The notes under the pieces: generated by a model
The model's database searches: none
The model's input: the letters and a program-made list of their open reading frames with translations, nothing else
What the model was told of the DNA's origin: nothing
Source of the DNA: Paracoccaceae bacterium
Lineage (GTDB): Bacteria > Pseudomonadota > Alphaproteobacteria > Rhodobacterales > Rhodobacteraceae
DNA length: 17,134 nt
Assembly: GCA_021767525.1 (NCBI GenBank)
Contig: JAASTF010000039.1
Coordinates: 1-17,134, forward strand
Direction of reading: 5' to 3'
Shown: positions 1 through 6,318 of the stretch, in pieces
How positions within the stretch are numbered: the stretch's first letter is position 1
Layout: each line of letters opens with the position of its first letter
Position numbers and translations under genes: made by a program

Positions 1-301
1 AAAAGGGCAGATGCCCCATCTCGTCTTCCATGTTGTCGCCGAAAATCCAAAGAAACAGCATGTTGCCGATGATGTGCATCCATCCGCCATGCAGGAACAT
101 CGAGGTGACGACGGTGTGCCACTCTTGCCCGTTGGTGATTTCGACCGGACGCATGGCCCAGGCATCGTAAAAGGCCATCAAGGCCCGCCCGTCGCTCATC
201 ATCGGCCAGTAGGACAGGAAAACGACGATATTGATCGCCATAAGCGCATAGGTGACGAAAGGCGTGCGGTTCGACGGGTTGTGATCGCGGATCGGAAACA
301 T
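1..301 (-). CDS. Rhomboid family intramembrane serine protease (N-terminal part)
   Basis: This is the first 100 residues of a rhomboid protease. The C-terminal part, which should carry the catalytic Ser (GxSG) and His, lies off the left edge. Rhomboids are polytopic inner-membrane proteases that cut transmembrane substrates. Visible here are a first hydrophobic helix (about residues 15-32), an L1-like loop rich in Trp and Met (about 33-62), and the TM2 signature with His71, His76 and Asn80 followed by MLFLWIFGDN. That spacing matches the conserved HxxxxHxxxN of the family, where the His and Asn help form the oxyanion site. The start MFPIRDHNPS is typical of bacterial rhomboids. No Shine-Dalgarno is visible before the ATG at 301; a candidate promoter sits so close that the mRNA may be leaderless. 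It is divergent from the TPR gene. Family assignment is firm; the substrate is unknown. Confidence 0.93.
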   Translation of the reverse strand, partial: MFPIRDHNPSNRTPFVTYALMAINIVVFLSYWPMMSDGRALMAFYDAWAMRPVEITNGQEWHTVVTSMFLHGGWMHIIGNMLFLWIFGDNMEDEMGHLPF

Positions 302-308
302 GGCACAG

Positions 309-337
309 ACGATTGGGCCATTTCACCGCCCCGTCAA
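309..337 (-). promoter_or_regulatory. Candidate sigma70-type promoter of the rhomboid gene
   Basis: Read on the minus strand there is a TTGACG -35 element (332-337), a 17-base spacer and an AATCGT -10 element (309-314). Only 7 bases separate the -10 from the ATG at 301, so transcription would be expected to start at or next to the start codon. The -35 is a strong match and the -10 a weak one. Prediction only. Confidence 0.4.
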
Positions 338-350
338 GGCACGGCTTGAC
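333..350. promoter_or_regulatory. Inverted repeat joining two back-to-back -35 elements
   Basis: Arms GTCAAG (333-338) and CTTGAC (345-350) are perfect inverted copies separated by six bases. Each arm contains the core of the -35 hexamer of one of the two divergent genes. The symmetry may simply reflect two opposing TTGAC boxes, or it may be an operator for a shared regulator. Confidence 0.4.
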
Positions 351-373
351 CTGCGCGCGTGGTGGTCCATCAT
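346..373 (+). promoter_or_regulatory. Candidate promoter of the TPR gene
   Basis: A TTGACC -35 (346-351), a 16-base spacer and a CATCAT -10 (368-373) are followed after six bases by the ATG at 380. As for the divergent rhomboid gene, the predicted transcription start falls on the start codon. No Shine-Dalgarno is visible before 380, which fits a leaderless message. Prediction only. Confidence 0.35.
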
Positions 374-379
374 TTCGGT

Positions 380-916
380 ATGCGCTGTTTCGCTTTGATC
401 GCCTTGCTGGCGTCGCCCGCATTCGCCGAATGCCCGGCCCCGCCAGATCACGCGGCCGCCCTGGCCCAACTGGTCGAGCAGGTGCGCCAGGCCCCGAGCG
501 AGCGGGCCGCGCGGCTGATCACCAACCAGATGTGGGAGCTGTGGGCCGACGCCCCCGACGAGGCCGCCCAAGAGGTTCTGGATGCCGGGCTGCGCAAGCG
601 TGCGTCGTATGATTTCCTGGGCGCGCTGGCCGAGTTCGACCGGCTGGTTGCCTACTGCCCCGATTACGCCGAAGGCTATAACCAGCGCGCCTTCATCCAT
701 TTTATCCGCCAGGATTACGAGGCCGCGCTGGAGCAGCTGGACATCGTGCTGGAGCTGAACCCCGCCCATATCCCCGCGTTGGCGGGGCGGGCACTGACGC
801 TGATGGGGTTGGGCCGCGACGACGAGGCGCAAGAGGTGCTGCGCCGCGCGCTGCAATTGAACCCCTGGCTGCCCGAGCGCGGCTTGTTGAAACCGCGCCC
901 CGGCGAAAAGCTGTGA
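380..916 (+). CDS. Small secreted tetratricopeptide-repeat protein
   Basis: This 178-residue protein has a clear Sec signal peptide (MRCFALIALLASPAFA, predicted cut before Glu17), so it should act in the periplasm. The mature part begins with a helical stretch (about 25-75). It is followed by TPR-like helix pairs: about 76-97, about 98-131 (YNQRAFIHFIRQDYEAALEQ, then LNP) and about 132-165 (ALAGRALTLMGLGRDDEA, then LNP). The repeated A..G.....Y..A...L....L.P pattern is diagnostic of TPRs, which mediate protein-protein contacts. I chose the ATG at 380 over the in-frame GTG at 359 because the signal peptide fits it exactly and the GTG would lie inside the predicted promoter. No enzymatic motif is present and the partner is unknown. 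Confidence 0.88.
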   Translation: MRCFALIALLASPAFAECPAPPDHAAALAQLVEQVRQAPSERAARLITNQMWELWADAPDEAAQEVLDAGLRKRASYDFLGALAEFDRLVAYCPDYAEGYNQRAFIHFIRQDYEAALEQLDIVLELNPAHIPALAGRALTLMGLGRDDEAQEVLRRALQLNPWLPERGLLKPRPGEKL

Positions 917-925
917 CAGACGCCC

Positions 926-954
926 TTGTTGCGCCCGCGCGCCCGCGCTAACAC
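926..954 (+). promoter_or_regulatory. Candidate promoter of tRNA-Leu(UAA)
   Basis: TTGTTG (926-931), an exactly 17-base all-G/C spacer, then TAACAC (949-954). The predicted start near 961 leaves a 15-base 5' leader before the mature tRNA at 976. The same TTG-17-TAACAC layout recurs upstream of glyS. Confidence 0.5.
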
Positions 955-975
955 GTCACGCGGACCCGGCCCCGT

Positions 976-1061
976 GCGGGCGTGGTGGAATGGTAGACAC
1001 ATGGGACTTAAAATCCCTGGGGCGAAAGCCCGTGCCGGTTCGAGTCCGGCCGCCCGTACCA
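976..1061 (+). tRNA. tRNA-Leu, anticodon UAA
   Basis: This 86-base class II tRNA has an encoded CCA end (1059-1061). The acceptor arms are 976-982 and 1051-1057. The D-stem is GTG/CAC. The anticodon loop is CTTAAAA (1007-1013) with anticodon TAA at 1009-1011, which reads UUA and UUG. The long variable arm is a GGGC-GAAA-GCCC hairpin (1020-1031). The T-arm GCCGG TTCGAGT CCGGC (1034-1050) is perfect. Two weak pairs stand out: G1-U72 closes the acceptor stem as a wobble, and positions 27 and 43 (1002 and 1018) are an apposed T-T. The discriminator base is A, as leucyl-tRNA synthetase requires. Confidence 0.96.
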
Positions 1062-1064
1062 GGC

Positions 1065-1090
1065 CGGGGCCGAATTACGCGGCCCGTTTG
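1065..1090 (+). terminator. Possible terminator of tRNA-Leu, overlapping the methyltransferase 3' end
   Basis: CGGGGCCG (1065-1072) can pair with CGGCCCG (1080-1086) with one bulged G, followed by TTT (1087-1089). It starts four bases after the tRNA CCA. The right arm lies inside the last codons of the convergent methyltransferase gene. The T-tract is short, so efficiency is uncertain. Confidence 0.35.
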
Positions 1091-1770
1091 AACACCAGCA
1101 CGCGCGCCTTGTAATCGGGATCGTCCGAGCGGTCGATTTCATCGACCACGCTGCCCAGATCCGCCAGTTCGGTATCGATGAAACCGCGCAGCGCGTCATA
1201 GGTGGCGCCGAACGGGTCCAGCGCGTTTGCGCCTTTCGGTTCGTGCCCCTTGCAGTGATCCAGGATCAACATCCCGCCCGGTTTCAGCATCCCCGCCCAG
1301 GTGCGAAACGCGCGGCGCGGGTCGAACGAATGATCCCACGAGTTGGAATAGACGAAATCGGCCTTGCCTTCCCATTCGGGGTTTTCGTCGTGGAAATCCC
1401 ATTGGACGGTGTGCGGAAATTCAGTCGCGGTGTCGGAAATCTCGGTGCCGATCACCTCGGGCTTGCCGTTCAGGTGATCGCGGAACCAGGTCTGCTCCAA
1501 CCCGCGGCGGGTGCCGTGACACAGACCAAAGCCCACCTTGCCGTATGCGTCGTTCAGGTAAGTGCTGAGCGCCTTGATGTGGCTTTCCTGCACGTGTTGC
1601 AGACCGATCTTGGCCTTGTTGCCGACGGTCTGCACCTTTTTGTAAGTCTCGTAATCGGGGTATTCGTGGAACACCATCCCGTCTTTCTGGACCTTGGTGG
1701 CATTCGCCATCTTCGCGGCCTGCTTGCGCGCGTTGTTATACTTGCCGGGTTTCTTTTCGGTTTTTTCCAT
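1075..1770 (-). CDS. Class I SAM-dependent methyltransferase-like protein
   Basis: This 231-residue protein has the ordered motifs of a Rossmann-fold methyltransferase. A glycine-rich loop GFGLCHGTRRG (80-90) follows a beta strand. An acidic residue at strand 2 follows (Glu110 in VIGTEIS), where the SAM ribose would bind. Next come Asp125 in QWDFHD, then the strand 4 segment DFVYSNSWDHSFD (138-150), and MLKPGGMLIL (161-170), the usual post-motif loop. The first 30 residues are rich in Lys, Asn and Ala and look disordered. The substrate cannot be told from the sequence; the N-terminal tail might bind nucleic acid, but that is inference. No good Shine-Dalgarno precedes the ATG at 1770, so Met21 or Met32 are alternative starts. 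It lies 138 bases downstream of the pseudoprotease gene on the same strand and converges on tRNA-Leu. Confidence 0.75.
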   Translation of the reverse strand: MEKTEKKPGKYNNARKQAAKMANATKVQKDGMVFHEYPDYETYKKVQTVGNKAKIGLQHVQESHIKALSTYLNDAYGKVGFGLCHGTRRGLEQTWFRDHLNGKPEVIGTEISDTATEFPHTVQWDFHDENPEWEGKADFVYSNSWDHSFDPRRAFRTWAGMLKPGGMLILDHCKGHEPKGANALDPFGATYDALRGFIDTELADLGSVVDEIDRSDDPDYKARVLVFKRAA

Positions 1771-1865
1771 GACGCTACTTGTACTTGGCCCCGATTGCCG
1801 GGGCTGGGTGCCTGACTGCTCGAACCGGCCACGCGGGCGTGCACAAGCACGGCGGGGCCGGGGAT

Positions 1866-1894
1866 ACGATCACCCGAACGCCCGCTTTTTTCAA
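1866..1894 (-). promoter_or_regulatory. Weak candidate promoter for the methyltransferase gene
   Basis: On the minus strand TTGAAA (1889-1894) is followed after 17 bases by GATCGT (1866-1871). It lies within the 138-base gap (1771-1908). That gap also holds a small GCCCCG-ATTGC-CGGGGC hairpin (1788-1804) without a T-tract. The -10 match is poor, so read-through from the upstream gene is equally possible. Confidence 0.2.
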
Positions 1895-1908
1895 GGATTA
1901 CGTCCCCG

Positions 1909-3669
1909 TCACTCCCAGCAATTGACCAGAACGGTCATTTGGCCGGCTTTCGTGGTCAGCTGTTCGGGCGGCACGGGCGACAGGCTGTTGGTGGTCACCG
2001 CCGACAGGCCCAGACGGTCCAGCATGGCGCGGATCGCGTCGCCGGTGGCGGCGAAATTCACCTCGTCGGGCAGGGCGCGACCGCTGCCCACCGCATCGCG
2101 CGGCAACAGCATCCCCAGCACAGCGCCGCCGGCATCCACGACGGGGCCGCCGGCATCGCCGGGCAGGGTGGTCATGGCCAGCCGCTTGCGCGTCTCTTCG
2201 CCCTGCAGGCCGCGCAGGTCGGCCAGCGTACCGAAAGTGACGGTGGGCGCACCCAACAGCCCACCATAGGAGTAGCCCGCCACCGCCACGTCGGATTGCA
2301 GCCGCGGCGTCGCGCTTTGGAAGGTCGCCACGCTGAGCGGCGCCAGCCCGCCACGCGGCAACAGAACGGCCACGCCCAGATCGGCATCGGTCGACAGGAT
2401 GTCGACCTCGGTCCCGTCTTCCAGGGTGATGCGGCCACAGCCCTGCACCGCCTCGGCGGTGGTCACGACGCTGCCCTGGCGATCCACGAAAAAGCCCGAG
2501 CGCGCCTTGACCGGCTTGCGGATCTCAAGCCCCGACAGCAAATCGACGCTTTGATCCTCGCTGATCTGGTCGGGCGCCAGGGTGCCGGTCAGGCGGGTCA
2601 GGCTTTTCTGCATCTCGCCCAACAGGCGGGTGCGGCGTTCTTCGTCGCCGGCGGGCCAGATCAGGGTAAAGCCCTTGATCTCGCCGCGTTCCAGCCGGGC
2701 CTCGGTATGGCTGATGAAATCCGCGGCTTCGCCGATCAGCACGAAACCGTCGCCATCGCGGTTGCGCGGCCCGTCTTGGGGCACGATTTCCAGCGTCTGC
2801 ATGATGTCGTAAAGGCCATACAGGCTGTCGCGGTCGCCCTGCTGGCTGATCAGCAGTACGGTCGCGGGCAGATCGCCCGAGGCGGTGTAATGCGCAAAGG
2901 GGTATTCGTATTTTTCAAAGGCCACCACCTCGGTCGGCAGGGCAATCTCGATACCCGCTTCTTCGTCGCGCACCACGCGCAGGCCCAGCCCGTCCAGCAC
3001 GGCGTTATACTGCTGCAGCAGCGCGGCGCGCTGCCGGGTCGTCAGAACGCCCGTCACTTCGTAATTGTTGGCCTCTTGCCAGGCCGCCATCGAGGCGCGC
3101 GTGCCCCGGCCAAAGGCGCCGTCGATCGCGGCGGTATAAAAGCCCGCCCATTTCAACGCGACCTGCAGCTCTTCGCGCTCGGCCCGGGTCAGCTGCGCCT
3201 CGCTGGCGCGCGCCTCGCGCGGGGTTTCATCGGCGGGGGTGATCTGCGGCTCGGGCGTGGCCTGGGCGGTGTCGTCCTGCGTGGGGGTGTCGGCATCGGC
3301 CTGCGGCGCGGCGGGTTCGGGCGTGACGGGGCGGTTCAGCAGGTTTGCGCCCACCGGCCAGAACTGTTGCCCGAAATTGCGGGTGAAGGCGATGAAACTG
3401 TCATTCGGGATCGATCCCTCGGCGCGGTAGACGCGCAAAACCTGTTCCGCATCGGTGCGGGTATAGGGGCCCAGCACGATGCCATACCACCCGCCACCCA
3501 GCGAAAACCCATTCACATCGGGCAGATCGGCGGCATAGGCGCGGGCACGATCCTGCGCGGCGGCCAGGCTGGGCTGCGCCTCGATCTGGACCCAGACCAC
3601 GTCTTCCTGCGCGACGGCGGCACGCAGGGCGAAAAGGATGAAAATCAGTGTTGCGAAAAGTCTTTGCAT
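1909..3669 (-). CDS. Secreted SPOR / peptidoglycan-binding / trypsin-like pseudoprotease
   Basis: This 586-residue exported protein has a signal peptide at 1-20 (cut after AVA). A SPOR-like domain follows (about 24-105; VWVQIEAQPSLAAAQDRARA, GGGWYGIVLGPY). Then come a Pro/Ala/Glu/Thr-rich linker (about 113-155), a peptidoglycan-binding_1 domain (about 158-222; WAGFYTAAIDGAFGRGTRAS), an unrecognised region (about 225-370) and a trypsin/DegP-like domain (about 375-555). In that last domain the usual TNAHVV reads TTAEAV, so the catalytic His is Glu406. GDSGGP reads GDAGGP, so the nucleophile is Ala506 (codon GCC). Only the Asp (Asp430, DADLGVAVL) remains. The frame is intact, so this is a maintained protein rather than a broken gene. 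It probably binds cell wall or protein partners in the periplasm. AGGG lies about seven bases before the ATG. It is divergent from glyQ. Confidence 0.85.
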   Translation of the reverse strand: MQRLFATLIFILFALRAAVAQEDVVWVQIEAQPSLAAAQDRARAYAADLPDVNGFSLGGGWYGIVLGPYTRTDAEQVLRVYRAEGSIPNDSFIAFTRNFGQQFWPVGANLLNRPVTPEPAAPQADADTPTQDDTAQATPEPQITPADETPREARASEAQLTRAEREELQVALKWAGFYTAAIDGAFGRGTRASMAAWQEANNYEVTGVLTTRQRAALLQQYNAVLDGLGLRVVRDEEAGIEIALPTEVVAFEKYEYPFAHYTASGDLPATVLLISQQGDRDSLYGLYDIMQTLEIVPQDGPRNRDGDGFVLIGEAADFISHTEARLERGEIKGFTLIWPAGDEERRTRLLGEMQKSLTRLTGTLAPDQISEDQSVDLLSGLEIRKPVKARSGFFVDRQGSVVTTAEAVQGCGRITLEDGTEVDILSTDADLGVAVLLPRGGLAPLSVATFQSATPRLQSDVAVAGYSYGGLLGAPTVTFGTLADLRGLQGEETRKRLAMTTLPGDAGGPVVDAGGAVLGMLLPRDAVGSGRALPDEVNFAATGDAIRAMLDRLGLSAVTTNSLSPVPPEQLTTKAGQMTVLVNCWE

Positions 3670-3716
3670 TGTCTGCCCTGTTCTGCGTCTTGGGCGGCGT
3701 CCGCCCCTTGCGATCT

Positions 3717-3746
3717 TCTATCAAATCAGGCGCGGGGCGCATCCAA
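3717..3746 (-). promoter_or_regulatory. Weak candidate promoter of the pseudoprotease gene
   Basis: On the minus strand TTGGAT (3741-3746) and GATAGA (3717-3722) are separated by 18 bases, giving a leader of about 40 bases to the ATG at 3669. Both hexamers match only partly. Confidence 0.22.
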
Positions 3747-3765
3747 ATAATGCATGGTCGCGCAA

Positions 3766-3794
3766 TTGACCCCGCCGCGCCCGCCACGTAAGCA
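3766..3794 (+). promoter_or_regulatory. Candidate promoter of glyQ
   Basis: TTGACC (3766-3771), a 17-base GC-rich spacer and TAAGCA (3789-3794). The -35 matches five of six consensus bases. The predicted start near 3800 gives a short leader to the glyQ start. The layout resembles the tRNA-Leu and glyS candidates. Confidence 0.42.
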
Positions 3795-3833
3795 GAGCGC
3801 GCGATTTCATCCGGCAGTCAGGCAATGGCGATC

Positions 3834-4763
3834 ATGGCACAGACCCAAGACAAACCGCGCAGTTTCCAGGAAATCATCCTGCGGCTTCAGACCTACTGGG
3901 CCGCCAAGGGCTGCGCCGTGCTGCAACCCTATGACATGGAGGTGGGCGCGGGCACCTTTCACCCGGCCACCACGCTGCGTTCCCTGGGCACGCAGCCCTG
4001 GGCGGCGGCCTATGTGCAGCCCTCGCGCCGGCCGACCGACGGGCGCTATGGCGAGAACCCCAACCGCCTGCAGCATTATTACCAGTTCCAGGTGCTGATC
4101 AAACCCAGCCCGCCGGATCTGCAAGAGCTGTATCTTGGCAGCCTCGAGGCGATCGGCATCGACATGGCCCTGCACGACATCCGCTTTGTCGAGGATGACT
4201 GGGAAAGCCCGACGCTGGGCGCCTGGGGCCTGGGCTGGGAGGTCTGGTGCGATGGCATGGAGGTCAGCCAGTTCACCTATTTCCAGCAGGTCGGCGGCCA
4301 CGATTGCCACCCGGTGTCCGGCGAGCTGACCTATGGGTTGGAGCGCCTGGCGATGTATGTGCTGGGCATCGACCACGTGATGGAAATGCCCTTCAACGAC
4401 CCCGACGCGCCGATTCCGCTGACCTATGGCGACGTGTTCCGCCAGACCGAGCAGGAATACAGCCGCTGGAATTTCGATGTGGCCGATACCGAGATGCTGC
4501 TGCGCCATTTCGAAGAGGCCGAGGCCGAATGCGCCGCCATCCTGGCGCAAGAGGATGTCGACCCCAAGACCGGCCAACGCATCGTCATGGCGCACCCGGC
4601 CTATGACCAGTGCATCACGGCCAGCCACATCTTCAATTTGCTGGATGCGCGCGGCGTGATCTCGGTGACCGAGCGGCAAAGCTATATCGGCCGGGTGCGG
4701 GCGCTGGCCAAGATGTGCGCCGACGCCTTCGTGCGCACCACCGCCGGGGGGTATGCCGGCTGA
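3834..4763 (+). CDS. glyQ: Glycyl-tRNA synthetase alpha subunit
   Basis: GlyQ is the catalytic alpha subunit of the bacterial alpha2beta2 glycyl-tRNA synthetase. It activates glycine with ATP and, with GlyS, charges tRNA-Gly in the cytoplasm. The 309-residue product is full length. It shows the near-invariant family blocks SFQEIILRLQTYWAAKGC, LQPYDMEVGAGTFHPATTLR, RYGENPNRLQHYYQFQV, FVEDDWESPTLGAWGLGWEV and GMEVSQFTYFQQVGG. An in-frame ATG at 3825 would add only three residues (MAI). I prefer 3834 because family members typically begin with a short MAxT...PRSFQEII leader, but spacing to the weak AGG at 3820-3822 does not decide between them. The stop overlaps the start of the next gene by one base (TGATG), so the two are probably translationally coupled. 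Confidence 0.97.
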   Translation: MAQTQDKPRSFQEIILRLQTYWAAKGCAVLQPYDMEVGAGTFHPATTLRSLGTQPWAAAYVQPSRRPTDGRYGENPNRLQHYYQFQVLIKPSPPDLQELYLGSLEAIGIDMALHDIRFVEDDWESPTLGAWGLGWEVWCDGMEVSQFTYFQQVGGHDCHPVSGELTYGLERLAMYVLGIDHVMEMPFNDPDAPIPLTYGDVFRQTEQEYSRWNFDVADTEMLLRHFEEAEAECAAILAQEDVDPKTGQRIVMAHPAYDQCITASHIFNLLDARGVISVTERQSYIGRVRALAKMCADAFVRTTAGGYAG

Positions 4764-5287
4764 TGGGCAAGTTTCTGGCGGCGTTGATCGTGATTTGTGC
4801 GCTTGGGGCCGGGATCGGCATTTACTACTTGCAGATCTACGCGTTTTACGAGCCCGTCCCCGCGACGGGCACAGATGACGTGCAAATAACCTCGCTGGCC
4901 AGCGGCGAGCCCGAGCCGATCCTGTACGACGATTTCCAGGCCATCGATGCCGACAGCAGCCCGATCCGCTATCGCGCCTGTTTCACCACCGGCATGAGCG
5001 CCGCGATGCTGACCGAAACCTACCAGCCTTATGCGCGCCCCGTTCCGCTGGAGGCGCCCGGCTGGTTCGATTGTTTCGACGCCGATGAAATCGGCACCGC
5101 GCTGGACGAAGGCCAGGCGCTGGCCTTCATGGGCACCGAGAACATCACCTATGGCATCGACCGGATCGTGGCCATCCTGCCGGATGGGCGCGGCTTTGTC
5201 TGGCACCAGATCAACCGGTGCGGCGAGGTCGTCTTTGACGGGCAGCCCGCGCCCGAGGGCTGTCCGCCCCCGCCGCCCGAGGGTTGA
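4763..5287 (+). CDS. Membrane-anchored DUF6446-like protein between glyQ and glyS
   Basis: This 174-residue protein has one N-terminal transmembrane helix (about 4-25) without an obvious cleavage site, so the rest probably faces the periplasm tethered to the inner membrane. The soluble part has four segments with conserved-looking aromatic and charged positions: ILYDDFQAID, IRYRACFTTGMS, APGWFDCFDADEI and FMGTENITYGIDRIVAILPD. It has Cys73, Cys104, Cys153 and Cys167, enough for two disulphides. It ends in a proline-rich tail (PPPPPEG). I associate this arrangement next to glyQ with the uncharacterised DUF6446 family of Rhodobacterales, from memory. No enzymatic motif is seen. Its start overlaps the glyQ stop by one base (TGATG). 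A link to glycyl-tRNA synthesis is suggested only by position. Confidence 0.8.
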   Translation: MGKFLAALIVICALGAGIGIYYLQIYAFYEPVPATGTDDVQITSLASGEPEPILYDDFQAIDADSSPIRYRACFTTGMSAAMLTETYQPYARPVPLEAPGWFDCFDADEIGTALDEGQALAFMGTENITYGIDRIVAILPDGRGFVWHQINRCGEVVFDGQPAPEGCPPPPPEG

Positions 5288-5371
5288 GACAGCCCGCAAG
5301 GCCCCGCGCCGACCGTCACGCGGCTGAAGCCGGAACCATGCCGGGGGTCACGCGTTCTTCTGTCAGGTTAC

Positions 5372-5377
5372 AGGAGG
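5372..5377 (+). promoter_or_regulatory. Strong ribosome binding site deciding the DUF1206 start
   Basis: AGGAGG lies five bases before the ATG at 5383, the best Shine-Dalgarno in the window. It fixes the start of the DUF1206 protein and excludes in-frame upstream starts. Confidence 0.8.
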
Positions 5378-5382
5378 ATCCT

Positions 5383-6240
5383 ATGTCTGATGCCGCCCCC
5401 GCCTGGGTCGTTCCCGTCATGCGCACCGGTTATTTCGCCCGTGCCGCCGTTTACACCGTTGTGGGCGGTCTGGCCGCCTATGCCGCCTGGCAGGGCGGCA
5501 GCGCCGAGGGCACGACCGGCGCGCTGGCCAACCTGCGCAGCCAGCCAATGGGCCAGGCGCTGCTGTGGCTGATCGCGCTCGGGCTGGTGGCCTACATGGT
5601 GTGGCGGCTGTTCGATGCCATGCTGGACCTCGAAGATTACGGCGACGATGCCAAGGGCCTTGTGGCGCGCGCAGGACTGACGATCACGGGTGTCATCCAC
5701 GGGGCAATCGGCTTTTCCGTGGCGCGGCTGGCGCTGGGCGGCGGCGAAGGCGGCGGCGGCACCCAAAGCATGACGGCGCAGGTGATGTCGCTGCCCTATG
5801 GCCCCTATATCGTGGCCGGTATCGGTATCGGAACCATCGGCGCCGGGATGTATTACATGCACAAGGGCTTGGCCGAGAAATACAAGGAACACATCGTCGT
5901 CACCCGCACGACGCGGCGGCTGGATCCCGTGCTCAAGGCCGGATGCGTGGCCGAAGGCGTCGCCGTGGCGATCATCGGCGGCATGATCTGCTATGCCGCG
6001 GCCACCGTCGACCCCAGCCAGGCGGGCGGCATGGGCGCCGTGTTCGACCAGATCCGCGTGGCCCCGTTCGGCCGGGTCCTGTTGGGGCTGATGGGCCTGG
6101 GCCTGGTGGCCTTCGCGGTCGAGAACGTGATCGAAGGGGCCTATCGCGTGATCCCGCGCCGCGCGGGCGACGATGTGATGACCTTGGCGCAGCGCGCCCG
6201 CCTGAAGGCCGAGGGCAAGCTGCACGAATTGCGCAGCTGA
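5383..6240 (+). CDS. DUF1206 six-helix membrane protein
   Basis: This 285-residue integral membrane protein is built of three copies of a two-helix unit of about 80 residues, as expected for the DUF1206 family. The first unit is about 13-80 (RTGYFARAAVYTVVGG, then ALLWLIALGLVAYMVWRLFD). The second is about 95-163 (ARAGLTITGVIHGAIGFSVA, then YIVAGIGIGTIGAGMYY). The third is about 183-255 (VLKAGCVAEGVAVAIIGG, then RVLLGLMGLGLVAFAVENVI). Each unit opens with an Arg/Lys, Gly and aromatic pattern and closes with a GLGL-like second helix. A glycine-rich loop (GGGEGGGG, 119-126) follows helix three. The C-terminal 35 residues are basic and probably cytoplasmic. Family function is unknown. It stands between glyQ and glyS with 95 bases before it and 163 after it, so co-transcription is uncertain. 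Confidence 0.88.
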   Translation: MSDAAPAWVVPVMRTGYFARAAVYTVVGGLAAYAAWQGGSAEGTTGALANLRSQPMGQALLWLIALGLVAYMVWRLFDAMLDLEDYGDDAKGLVARAGLTITGVIHGAIGFSVARLALGGGEGGGGTQSMTAQVMSLPYGPYIVAGIGIGTIGAGMYYMHKGLAEKYKEHIVVTRTTRRLDPVLKAGCVAEGVAVAIIGGMICYAAATVDPSQAGGMGAVFDQIRVAPFGRVLLGLMGLGLVAFAVENVIEGAYRVIPRRAGDDVMTLAQRARLKAEGKLHELRS

Positions 6241-6318
6241 CCGCCGCCGCGCCGCATCCGCGCCAGTCGCCGGCGCCGGGCAGGGCGGTGCGGCGGCGCA
6301 AGCGCGGCGCCTTCCTGC

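Noticed and set aside
359..379. GTG at 359 as the start of the TPR protein
   Set aside because: It would add MVVHHFG in front of a perfect signal peptide and would lie between the predicted -35 and -10.
1788..1804. GCCCCG-ATTGC-CGGGGC hairpin as a terminator between the pseudoprotease and methyltransferase genes
   Set aside because: No T-tract follows on either strand and the stem is only six pairs, so I cannot support termination.
1801..1860. A possible second tRNA on the minus strand, because of a GGTTCGAGC T-loop-like string
   Set aside because: The flanking bases do not pair as a T-stem, and no acceptor or anticodon arm can be built.
1909..3669. The trypsin-like gene as a decayed pseudogene
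   Set aside because: The frame is open over 586 codons with signal peptide and domains intact; only the catalytic residues changed, which suggests a maintained protein.
1939..3750. A 603-codon open frame on the plus strand opposite the pseudoprotease gene
   Set aside because: Its translation is rich in Gly, His, Gln and Arg with no domain, as expected for the complement of GC-rich codons. The opposite strand encodes recognisable domains and a signal peptide.
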